Assembly: GCA_028554755.1 (NCBI GenBank)
Contig: JAPTOF010000030.1
Location: forward strand, 1,426,001 to 1,490,000
Direction of reading: 5' to 3'
From: Cordia subcordata
Lineage: Eukaryota; Streptophyta; Magnoliopsida; Boraginales; Cordiaceae
DNA: 64,000 nt
In this document: positions 54,206 through 64,000 of the stretch, piece by piece
Numbering within the stretch: the first letter of the stretch is position 1
Layout of the letters: each line of letters opens with the position of its first letter
Program-made: the position numbers and the translations under genes
Notes under the pieces: generated by a model
What the model was told of the DNA's origin: nothing
Seen by the model: the letters and a program-made list of their open reading frames with translations, nothing else
The model's database searches: none

Positions 54206-55781
54206 TTAATGGTTTTGCTTTCCACCCAAATTGTGCCAAATTAAAGCTTAATCATCTTTATTTTGCCAATGATCTCTTCATTTTTTGTAAATGCAACTCA
54301 AGCTATATTGATTGTATCATTGATGTTTTGAGGACTTTTTAATCTTTCTCAGGCTTAAAAGTCAACAATGCTAAGAGTGATATTTTCCTTGGGGGTGTTT
54401 CAAGTGATGAAAAACATGCCATTCTTTCGAAAGTGGACTTCAAGGAGGGATCTCTTTCAATCCATTATTTGGGCCACTTGTCTCAAGAAAGCTTAGAAGG
54501 GATTATTGTGCTCCACTCTTGGAGAAAATTGCAAACAAACTTGATAGTTAGACAATAAAGTGGCTCTCTTATGCGGGTAGGTTGCTCCTTATCAAATCAA
54601 CTCTTACTCAAATTTGTTCTTATTAGGCTGGCTCCTTCATGCTTCCTAAAGGTATCATTGCTTCAATTGAATCTAAATTCAAAGCATTCCTTTAGAGAAA
54701 CATGGGTGTAAAGATTGCTTGGAAAGATGTGTGTGTTCCTTTTGATGAAGGGGGGCTGAATGCTTAGGATATTGCTAAAATAAACACCACTTTTCTTTTG
54801 AAAATCTATTGGAGAATGTATTCATAAAGGGATTCACTTGGAAACAAATGGGTGCATGAGAATTACATCAAGAAAGAATTAATTTGGACTCTTTCTACCC
54901 CAAAAGATGTTAGCTAGATACCTAAAATGCTGATTAATTGCTAAGAAGTTGCAAGGAATCATATTACACATATTGTGGAAAATGGCATTCAAACTCTTTT
55001 TTGCCATGATAAATGGTACCCAAGTGGTATTCTTTGCAGCAATTGGAGTTCCACTTTCGCTACTCTACCTTTTTTTGCAAAGATTAGTGATGCTCATAAT
55101 AATGACACTTGGAATTGGCGCATTCACTTATTAGATGTCGACACTCTAAGTTTCCATCTTAATCATGAAAATGCAGATTCATTCACTTGGGTATCTCCCC
55201 AAATGGGATTTTCAATTTTAAACACACGAGGGAGCATATTAGAATTAAAAAAGAGAATATTCAATGGCATTATTTGGTTTGGTTCAAGGGTCACTCACCA
55301 AAACATGCATTCATTTGTTGGCTTGATTTTTGGGATCGTTCGAACACTAAATTCAGAATTCTCTCTTGGGGGAAAGAGATCAAGCCAACATATCTTTTGC
55401 AACATGGGCTTTGAAACCCGAAATCATCTTTTCTTTGAATGTTGTTTCACTCGAAGGGTTTGGAGAAGGGGCCTTCAACTCACTCTTGTTAGGGAATCCG
55501 TGATTAATTGGGATGATATCTTGGCATACATTACTCCCTTTGCACTTAAAAAGAACCTTAAAGCAACCATTTTGAAGCACCTTTTAGGAGCAACTATCTA
55601 TCATATTTGGATGGAGAGAAACAACCAAGAATTCAACAAAGGAGCCAAGACCAAAGAGCAAATTTTTGCATCTATCTTTAATGATGTTAGGCTTAAATGG
55701 TCCATTGGTAAGAATTTTCTTTCCACATGTACTAACAAAGCCATTCGTAAGTATTAGGGCATTAAAAAGATTCTTGTATAG
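54206..55781 (+). pseudogene. P1 ORF2, end of RT and zf-RVT (third piece)
   Basis: Continues directly from 50544: NGFAFHPNCAKLKLNHLYFA then NDLFIF (motif C, FAND instead of FADD), KVNNAKSDIFLGGV, then many stops and frameshifts (54500-54970). From 54975 to 55757 there is an open frame with zf-RVT-like ICNMGFETRNHLFFECCF, WRRGLQLTLV and EQIFASIFNDVRLKW. The ancestral stop is near 55781. Confidence 0.85.
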
Positions 55782-55838
55782 AGCTCCTCCTTTTGTACAT
55801 GTTCTTCTTTTGTGAATACAAAATCCTCACTTTTCTCG

Positions 55839-55861
55839 CAAAAAAAAAATTTGGGAGGCAA
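55839..55861 (+). repeat. P1 poly(A) tail and right copy of its target duplication
   Basis: The terminal motif ctcacttttctcgc is followed by a short A run and then aaatttgggaggcaag (55846-55861), the second copy of 19349-19364. Confidence 0.88.
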
Positions 55862-56099
55862 GCTCTGAGCCAATTTGCAAGCATCTTTGAAATTCACTTG
55901 TAAATTATGTTGCAACAAGAGATTTCCCTAAAGTCTTTTACTGTGAAAGGGTTTGGGACTTTAGGTACTAAAGTAATGTAGGTTGCATTTGCCTCTTTAT
56001 GAAATCTTGTGAAGTCAAAAAACGATCCAATGGCTTTAAGAACATCATCACCAATAATGTCCCAAGTCGCGTTGTAGAAAAGAGATATGTAGCCATCCG
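55862..56099 (-). pseudogene. LINE remnant L0, ORF2 reverse transcriptase (upstream half)
   Basis: Minus strand: DGYISLFYNATWDIIGDDVL, KAIGSFFDF, ANATYITLVPKVPNPFTVKD, IIYKCISKMLANWLRACLPN. This is the RT fingers region. It is cut at 56099 by copia-1 and continues downstream at 19348 beyond P1. Confidence 0.85.
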
Positions 56100-57981
56100 T
56101 GTTGGATCGATAATATTACATATGTTTTATCCTGGTCTACATTTTCGATAAATTCTACCAAGAAAACATGCTAGGAAAATAAAATAACCACATAACACAC
56201 ACAAGAACATGTTTAAGAACATATAGAACATAACTAGTATTTGCAAAATATGTATAGCTAACCACTTGAAGCATGGGGCCTTTGATGAAGCTAAAACCGT
56301 CAGGAGCTTGGTTCCCGCTGAGAAACAAAGGCCACAAAAAAATTTTACTATAAGGGTGCCGCAATATGCAACTCCCTAATTTTCTTCCCTATTGTTAAAG
56401 AGACTTATCTCAAAAGACTAGCCTTTTATGTGGGAAGAAGCAAAGTAATATGCTTTTGAAAATCTAAAGCAAAAAACCACACAATAAGTGTGTACTATGT
56501 GTTGTAGTATTCTCTTGCCAAAATGGAAGAGATCAACTACAAAATTTTTTGGATGATAGAAATGGTTTAACATCTTGCCTATTTAAAGAAAAAGTTTGGC
56601 ACCTAAACCTTGTAAACTTTCCATGTGAGAAACTTTTTCCTAGTAATAAATGTTTGCCACATGTAATGGAAGTTACTTGTACAATTTGAATTCTTCATGG
56701 AAGTTACTTGTATAATTTGAATTCTTCTTGTAGTAACTTTCCAGCACATGTCTTGGAAGATTGGGCCAAGCCCACAATCCAACCCAACACAAAGTCCATA
56801 ATCTATGTGGAGGCCCGAGCCCAATAAGAAACCATCCAAGCCCAATTAGGTTATCTTGGACTCCAAAGAAATCCCAAACCCAATTTCAAGCTTTGACCCA
56901 ATAAGGCTATTACCACAATATGGAATTTGCTCTTTTAAGATTACTCTCTCAAAATCATTTCAACTAGCGAAGGGACCAAGAAGACACACTTAACCTTGTC
57001 CTTCAAAAATAACAAAAAATGTCCTTGCCCGATCTAGGCGACATAATAATTATTTTTAACTGCGATCTATTCCACCATAAGATCAAAGTTGCACTTCAAG
57101 AATAATTGTTGTTACCAAAAAGCATATCACAAAAGAATGTGAACATTGTCTTTGACCTACTATGTATAACCACAACTATGGCTAGTCCTTTGGCCTGTGT
57201 ACTATCACCTCCTTAGCTGCATCTTTTCTTTTGGGTCTTTTGTCCTATTGCCAACCATCTTTGGTCATGGAATCTCTTGATTTCAGGAGCAATCCTCAAG
57301 CCATATGATCGATACACCTAAAAGGTAGTATCACTAGATCTAGATTTGGAGGATAAATATGGACAACCCAAATAAGGCACATAGATTCCACATTGCATAT
57401 ATATGTTCCAATTAATTAGAACTTAGCACTTAATGCACAAGGCTATTCATCCTAATAAAGTAAGATCTCACTCAAAGTGAATCAAAGTGCCAAACCCTAA
57501 CTTCATTAGCTCATCCACATATGCTCAAGATTAAAAGCAATGATCATTTAGTAGCAGTAAGCATCTTGTTTTCTTTCTTTGATAGTATGTCTCTAGAAAA
57601 CATACTCACAATGGTCCTATCAAATACCTAACACACGTTCTATTAAGACAAATCCGGATAGTCCTTTAATGACCTACGTAGATCACCCTCAACAAGGAGA
57701 CTTGCCCAATATAACGTTATGCTGATAGAGTGCCCAACACTACCATTCAGTTACAACTCAATTTATGACATGACTAAATCTAGACTTGGACCTACTGTGC
57801 ATCCAGCCTCACTACATACCCAAGTTATTAGTTCAAGTTAAAGGACCTTTAAACATACATCAATAAAACATACCAGAGATAATAAGTAAGAAACTCATAA
57901 TGCCGTTTAACAAAATAATTATACATTGTTTAACATCTAAAATGTCAACACATGTGAGATTTAAGGCATACTAATCCTAAC
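56100..57981 (-). repeat. 3' LTR of copia-1
   Basis: 1882 bp. Plus strand TGTTGGATCGATAAT to AATCCTAACA, so the minus-strand LTR is TGTTAGGATT..ATCCAACA. It is followed on the right by atctcccacttgc, the complement of the polypurine tract. The TATA site at 56579-56588 is mutated. The left flank is atccg (possible duplication; the right copy is not in the window). Confidence 0.88.
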
Positions 57982-59600
57982 AATCTCCCACTTGCACTAA
58001 AGATCACTTCTGCACAACCTAATACCCGTAGACTCTAAATGTGTGGTAAACGTTTTCTTGAGAAGAGTCTTTGTAAGGTTCACCAAGTTTTCTGCTGAAG
58101 CTATTTTTTCAACTACAACATCTCCTCTCTGGATAAAGTCATAGATCAAATGATATCTCTGTTCAATGTGTTTGCCCTTTTTGTGATTCCTGGACTCCTT
58201 GCACTATGAAATAGCACCATTGTTGTCACAATACAACGTTATTGGTCTGTGAACTATCGGCATAACCTTTAGGTCTAAAAGGAACTTTCTTGGCCATATT
58301 GCCTCTTTCACTGCCTTAGTGCTGGTATATCCTCGACCTCTATTGTAGAGTCAGGAATATTGTTTTGCTCCACACTTCTCCTGAAATGGCTCTTCCTGAC
58401 AGAGTAAAACCATATCTAGAAGTAGACTTCCTGGAATCTCTGTCGGATTGGAAATTGAAGTCTGTATAGGCTAATGGCATTAGATCATCCGCACGGTATT
58501 CTAGCACATAATCCTTAGTTCCTTATAGGAACTTGAATATATGCTTAATCGCAACCCAATGTGCCGGTCCAGGGTTTGACTGATATCTACTAACCATGCC
58601 AAAGCAAAGCAGATATCTGGTCTAGTACATAACATGGCATACATGGGGCTTCCAATTGCTGAAGCATAAGGAACTCATTTCATGCTCTCTATCTCCTCAT
58701 GTGTTTTAGGACATTGATCTCGAGATAGATAAACTCCGTGTTTAAAAGGTAATGAAGCCTTCTTTAAGTTTTGCATGTTAAACCTGAACAATATCTTCTC
58801 AATAAATGAAGCTTGAGATTGGGCTAACCTTCTATTCTTATCATCTCGCATAAGCTTGATGCCTAGAACATAACTAATTTCTCCTAAATCCTTCATTTGA
58901 AATTGAGTAGAAAGCCAAACCTTGATGGATGATGAAATCCCCCCATCATTTCCAGCAAGTAGGATATCATCCACATACAGAACCAAAAAAGCTACAGCAT
59001 TTCCATTACGCCTCTTATACATGTAAGGTTCATCAATATTTTGATCAGAACCATAAGATTTAATTATAGGATCAAATTTGATGTTCCATGCTCTAGATGT
59101 CTGCTTTAATCTATAAATGGACTTTTTAACTTACAAACCATATGTTCTTGGCCGTTGGCAACATATCCATCTAGTTGTGTCATATTAAATGGTCTCGTCA
59201 AGCTCTCCATTAAGAAAAGCTGTCTTGACATCCATTTGCCATATCTCTTAAGTATAATGACATGCAATGGCAAGAAGTATCCTGATGGATTTAAGCATGG
59301 CTACTGGTAAGAAAGCTTCCTCATAATTGATCCCTTCTTTCTGTTTATAACCTTTCGTCACCAACCTTTCTTTAAAGGTTTCAACTTTTCCATCAACTCT
59401 TCTTTTCCTCTTGTACACCCGTTTGCACCCTATATGTTTTACCCCTACAGGTGCAATTACAAGATCCCAGAATTTGTTAGAATACATTGATTCTAACTCT
59501 AAATCCATTGCCTTATGCCATTGGTTGACATCTATGTCAAAAATTGCTTCATCATAACTTGAGGGATCTACCACTTGATCCTCTAAAGAAGTCTAAAAGG
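57982..59600 (-). pseudogene. Copia-1 pol: reverse transcriptase and RNase H, broken
   Basis: RT pieces: 59248-59574 (WHKAMDLELESMYSNKFWDL.., ERLVTKGYKQKEGINYEEAF, MLKSIRILLAIACH) and 58675-59022 (NGNAVAFLVLYVDDILLAGN, FQMKDLGEISYVLGIKLM). Between them the MDVKTAFLNGE block and YGLKQ region are out of frame. The RNase H region (58140-58380) is recognisable only by nucleotide similarity to copia-2 and copia-3. Frameshifts make it inactive. Confidence 0.83.
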
Positions 59601-60395
59601 ACTCTCCATAGTATCTATTTGGAGGCCTGGATATCCTGCCACTACGATGAGGCTACTATATATTAGGTGTAATATACTGTTTCTTTTCATTTATAGTTAC
59701 CATAGGTGTTACTAGAGATTCTTGTGAAATCTCTTCTAGAATAACTTCAAAATCTGGTGTTTTCTGGATCATTTCACCATTCTTTAAGTATCTATCATGG
59801 GTGCTTATAAACACCTTTTGCTTCTTTGGATTATAAAAGATCCTACCTTTGGTTCCCTTAGGATACCCAATAAAATTTGCACAACTCGAATCTTGGTTCT
59901 AACTTTGAGGCATTACTATATCAAGTACATAAGCTGGACAACCCCAAATGTGGCGATGTTTTAAACTAGGCTTATGCCCAGTCCACATTTCTTGTGGTGT
60001 CCTAGGTACTGATTTAGATGGTACCAAGTTCAAGATGTATGTTACTGTCTCAAAGGCATACGCCCAAAAAGATAAAGGTCATGATGCATGACTTATCATT
60101 GGCCTAACTATATCTAATAGGGTACTGTTTCTTCTCTCTATTACACCTTTTTGTTGGGAAGTCCCTAGTGCAGTCAATTGAGACATAATCCCTTCTTGTG
60201 TAAGATAGTCTCTGAACCCACCCAAGTGGTATTCGCCACCTCGATCAGACCGAAGGGCTTTGATATGTTTATCTAATTTTCGCTCCGCTTCAGCCTTGAA
60301 CTCTTTGAATTTCTCAAAGGATTCAGACTTGCGTCGCATTAGATATACATATCCATACCTAGAGTAATCATCAATAAAGGCAATGAAATACTTAT
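59601..60395 (-). pseudogene. Copia-1 integrase core and C-terminus, partial
   Basis: Frame 60079-60456 gives FIAFIDDYSRYGYVYLMRRK (DDE catalytic Asp region), LRSDRGGEYHLGGFRDYLTQ, GVIERRNSTLLDIVRPMI (the motif with the catalytic Glu). Catalytic residues are present, but everything upstream (zinc motif, protease, gag) is missing, because at ~60395 the sequence runs directly into another copia LTR. 59601-60078 holds the C-terminal integrase region in broken frames. Confidence 0.82.
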
Positions 60396-62085
60396 GAGCT
60401 TTGTTCCCGCTCACGAACAAAGGCCACAAAAAAATTTTACTATAAGGGTGTTGCAATATGCAACTCCCTAGTTTTCTTCCCTATGGTTAAAGATATTTAT
60501 CTTAAGAGAATAGCCTCTTGTGTGGCAAGAAGCAAAGTAATATGCCCTTGAAAATCTAGAACAAAAAATCACACAATAAGTGTGTACTATATGTTGTAGT
60601 ATTCTCTTGCCAAAATGGAAGAGATCAACTATGAAATTTATTGGATGATAGAAATGGTTTAACGTCTTGCCTATTTATAGAAAAAGTTTGGCACCTAACT
60701 TTTGTTAACTTTCCATGTGGGAAACTTTTTCCTAGTAGTCAAGGTTTGCCACATGTCATGGAAGTTATTTGTGCAATTTGAATTCCTCATGGAAGTCACT
60801 TATACCATTTGAGTTGTTCTTCTAGTAACTTTCTAGCACATGTCTTGGAAGATTAGGTCAAGCCGACAATCTAAGCCCAACACATAGTCCATAACCCAAT
60901 AAGAAACTATCTAATCCCAATTAGGATATCTTGGACTCTAAAGAAAGCTCAAACCCAATTCCAAGCTTTGGCCCAATAAGGCTACTACCACAATATCGAA
61001 TTTGCTCTTTTAAGATTACTCTCTCAACGTCATTTTAACTAGGGAAGGGACCAAGAAGGCACAATCAACCTTGTCTTCAAAAAATAATAAAAAATGTCCT
61101 TGCCTGATCTAGGTGACATAACAATTATTTTTAACTCCGATCTATTCCACCATAAAACCAAAGTTGCACTCCAAGAATAATTGCTATTACCCAAAAGCAT
61201 ATCACAAAAGAATGTGAACTTTGTCTTTGACCTACTAAATAACCGATCATAATGCCCCTCTATGTATAACCACAATTATGGCCGATCCTTTGGCTTGTGT
61301 ACTATCACCTCCTTAGCTACATCTTTTCTTTTGGGTCTCTTGTCCAATTGCCAACTATCCTTCGTCATGGAATCTCTTGATCTCGAGAGCGACCCTTAAG
61401 CCATATGACATATACAACCATAAAGGTAGTATCACTAGATCTAGATTCGGATGATAAATATGGATAATCCCAAAGGGGGCACATAGATTCCATATTGCAT
61501 ATGTATGTTCCAATTAATTTGAACTTAGTACTTAATACACAAGGCTATTGATCCTAATAAAGTAAGATCTCACCTAAAGTGAATCAAAGTGCCAAACCCT
61601 AACTTCATTAGTTCATCCACATATGCTCAAGATTAAAAACTATGATCATTTAGTAGGAGTAAGTATTTTGTTTTCTTTCTTTGATAGTACGTCTATAGAA
61701 AACATACTTACAATGGTCCTGTCAAATACCTGACACACGTACTATTAAGATAAATCTGGATAGCCCTCCAATGACCTGGGTAGATTATTCTCAACGAGGA
61801 GACCTACTTAATATAACCTTATCCTGGTAGAGTGCCCCACATTACCATTTGGTTACTACCCCAATTTACAACGTGACTAAATCGAGACTTGGACCTACTG
61901 TGTGTCCAGCCTCACTGCATACCCAAGTTATTAGTTCAAGTCAAGGGACCTTTATACATACATCATTAAAACATACCACAGATAATATGTAAGAAACTCA
62001 TACTGCCATTTAACAAAATGATTATACATTGTTTAACATCCAAAATGTCAATACATGTGAGCTTTAAGGCATACTAATCCTAACA
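60396..62085 (-). repeat. LTR of copia-2, left end deleted
   Basis: Matches 56300-57981 to its right end (cctaaca then atctccca) but lacks the first ~190 bp of the plus-strand left end. The junction with copia-1 integrase is at about 60395. The TATA box CTATAAATAG at 60671-60680 is intact. Confidence 0.83.
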
Positions 62086-64000
62086 ATCTCCCACTTACAC
62101 TAAAGATCACTTCTGTACAACCTAATACCTATAGACTCCAAATGTGTGGTAAACGTTTTCTCAGGAAGAGCCTTTGTAAATGGGTTCACCAGGTTTCCAC
62201 TGGAGCAATCTTTTCAGCTACAACATCTCCTCTCTGGATAAACTCATGGATCAAATGATATTTCTATTCAATGTGTTTACCCTTTTTTTGATTCCTAGGC
62301 TCCTTGCACTGTAAAATAGCATCGTTGTTGTCACAATACAATGTTATTAGTCTATGAACAGTCAGCATAAGCTTTAGGTCTAAAAGGAACTTTCTTAGCC
62401 ATACTACCTGTTTTGTAGCCTCAGATGCTGCTACATACTCAGACTCCATGGTAGAGTCAGCAATACAATTTTGCTTCATATTTCTCTATAAAATGGCTCC
62501 TTCTAACAAAGTGAAAACATATCCAGAAGTAGACTTTCTGTAATATCTATTAGACTAGAAATCAGAGTCCATATAGGCTAATGGCATTAGATCATCCACA
62601 TGGTATTCTAGCACATAATCCTTAGTTTCTTGCAGGAACTTGAATATATGCTTAATCGCGACCCAATGTGCTGGTCCAGGGTTTGATTGATATCTATTAA
62701 CCATGCCAACAGCAAAGTAGATATTTGGTCTAGTACATAACATGGCATACATGAGGCTTCCAACTGCTAAAGCATAAGGAACTCATTTCATGCTCTCTAT
62801 CTCCTCAGGTGTTTTAGGACATTGATCTTAAGATAGATAAACTCCTTGTCTAGAAGATAATGAAGCCTTCTTAGAGTTTTGCATGTTAAACCTGACCAAT
62901 ATCTTCTCAATAAATGAAGATTGAGATAGGGCTAGCCTTCTATTCTTATGATCTCACATAAGCTTGATGCCTAGAACATAACTAGCTTCTACCAAATCCT
63001 TCATTTGAAATTGAGTAGAAAGCCAAACCTTGATGGATGATAAAATCCCCGCATCATTTCCAATAAATAGGATATCATCCACATACAGAACCAAAAAAGC
63101 TACAGCATTTCCATTACACCTCTTATACACGCAAAGTTCATCAATATTTTGATCAAACCCATAATATTTAATTGCACGATCAAATTTGATGTTCCATGCT
63201 CTAGATGCCTGCTTTAATCCATAAATGGACTTTTTTAACTTACAAACCATAACTTCCTGGCCTTTGGCAACATATCCATCTGGTTGTGTCATGTAAACGA
63301 TCTCATTAAGCTCTCCATTAAGAAAAGTTGTCTTGACGTCCATTGGCCATATCTCCTAGTCATAATGACATGCAATGGGAAGAAGTATCCTGATAGATTT
63401 AAGCATGGCTACTGATAGGAAAGTTTCCTCATAATCGATCCCTTCTATCTGAGTATAACCTTTCATCAACAACCTTGCTTTAAAGGTTTCGACTTTTCCA
63501 TCAACTCTTCTTTTCCTCTTATAGACCCATTTGCAACCCTATAAAATTTACCCCTTCAGGTGAAATTACAAGATCCTAGAAATTGTTGGAACACATAGAT
63601 TCTAACTCTGAATCCATTGCCTTATGCCGCTGGTTGGCATCTATGTCGAAAATTACTTTATCATAACTTGTGGGATCCACCACCTGATCCTCTGAAGAAG
63701 TCTGAAAAGATTCTCCATAGTATCTCTCAAGAGGCCTGGATGTCCTCCCACTGCAAGGAGGCTCTAATATATTAGGTGTAATATGCTGTTCCTTTCATTT
63801 ATAGTTACCACAAGTGTTATTGGAGATTCTTGTGAAATCTCTTCTATAATAACTTCAAGATCTAGTGTTTTCTGGATCATTTCACCATTCTTTAAGTATC
63901 TAGCATGGGTGCTTATAAACACCTTTTGCTCCTTAGGATTATAAAAGATCCCACCTCTGGTTCCCTTAGGATATCCAATGAAATAGCATAACTCGGATCT
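62086..64000 (-). pseudogene. Copia-2 pol: RNase H, reverse transcriptase (runs off the window)
   Basis: RNase H: MKQNCIADSTMESEYVAASE and QVVWLRKFL, with KGKHIE (62264-62479). Downstream RT/RNase linker MYAMLCTRPNIYFAVGMVNR (62555-62752). RT: MDVKTTFLNGELNEIVYMTQ, KLKKSIYGLKQASRAW, LVLYVDDILFIGND (62954-63343). The N-terminal RT at 63344-63680 and the integrase C-terminus beyond it are in broken frames. YVDD is intact. Confidence 0.85.

Larger units (their letters stand above)
19365..55845 (+). mobile_element. Full-length L1-type LINE P1, split by large insertions
   Basis: Bounded by a 16-bp target duplication. Its own ~6 kb lies at 19365-23321, 50207-50544 and 54192-55845. It has a 5' UTR with ctctctct (19365-19573), ORF1 from 19574, ORF2 from 21658 (ATGA overlap), an ORF2 stop near 55781 and poly(A) after the terminal motif cctcacttttctcgc. 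It is interrupted by LINE P2 (23322-50206) and by an ORF1-only element (50545-54191). The ORF2 frame resumes after each insertion. Confidence 0.88.

Noticed and set aside
1..64000. CRISPR arrays, bacterial operons, rRNA genes or organellar inserts.
   Set aside because: No regularly spaced short repeats, no rRNA or chloroplast/mitochondrial gene similarity that I can recognise; all large features are explained by retrotransposons.

Overview
The window contains no host gene that I can support. It is a very AT-rich block of nested retrotransposons from a plant, most likely a eudicot and most likely pericentromeric or other heterochromatin. The plant assignment rests on three things seen in the sequence: L1-type LINEs whose ORF1 carries a DUF4283-like domain plus a CCHC knuckle and whose ORF2 ends in a zf-RVT domain; a Ty3/gypsy element with about 2-kb LTRs, a Retrotrans_gag-type protein and a primer-binding site matching the 3' end of plant tRNA-Asp; and Ty1/copia elements with a YVDD reverse transcriptase.

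Layout. 1-1445: three minus-strand LINE pieces. 1446-8137: the 3' LTR of an old gypsy element (B), cut by two plus-strand LINE-like elements that carry only ORF1 (2276-5220 and 6200-8110). 8138-18976: internal sequence of B, split by a complete gypsy element A (8688-18179, minus strand) that has gag and protease but no reverse transcriptase or integrase. 18977-56099: a set of nested insertions. A minus-strand LINE remnant (L0) is split by plus-strand LINE P1 (19365-55845). P1 is split by plus-strand LINE P2 (23322-50206) and by a minus-strand ORF1-only element (50545-54191). P2 is split by a decayed copia element (25557 to about 47248). That copia block holds LINE M1, a near-complete minus-strand LINE M2 (34155-42271), a solo gypsy LTR inside M2 (39929-42056), and a row of LINE and ORF1-only pieces (42272-46757). 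56100-64000: two copia elements in tandem on the minus strand, the second running off the window.

Target-site duplications (TSDs) and reading frames that resume across the insertions let most of the order be read directly: L0 is oldest, then P1, P2, copia, M2 and the solo LTR.

The most interesting content is a set of five LINE derivatives that carry only ORF1, two of them full length with TSDs. They share a 3' UTR hairpin whose two arms change together between copies. They also share a 3'-terminal motif with the ORF2-bearing LINEs. This looks like a plant counterpart of mammalian HAL1 ('half-L1'), probably mobilised in trans by the ORF2-bearing LINEs. In addition, all five ORF1/ORF2 junctions visible here overlap as ATGA, which points to termination-reinitiation translation of ORF2.
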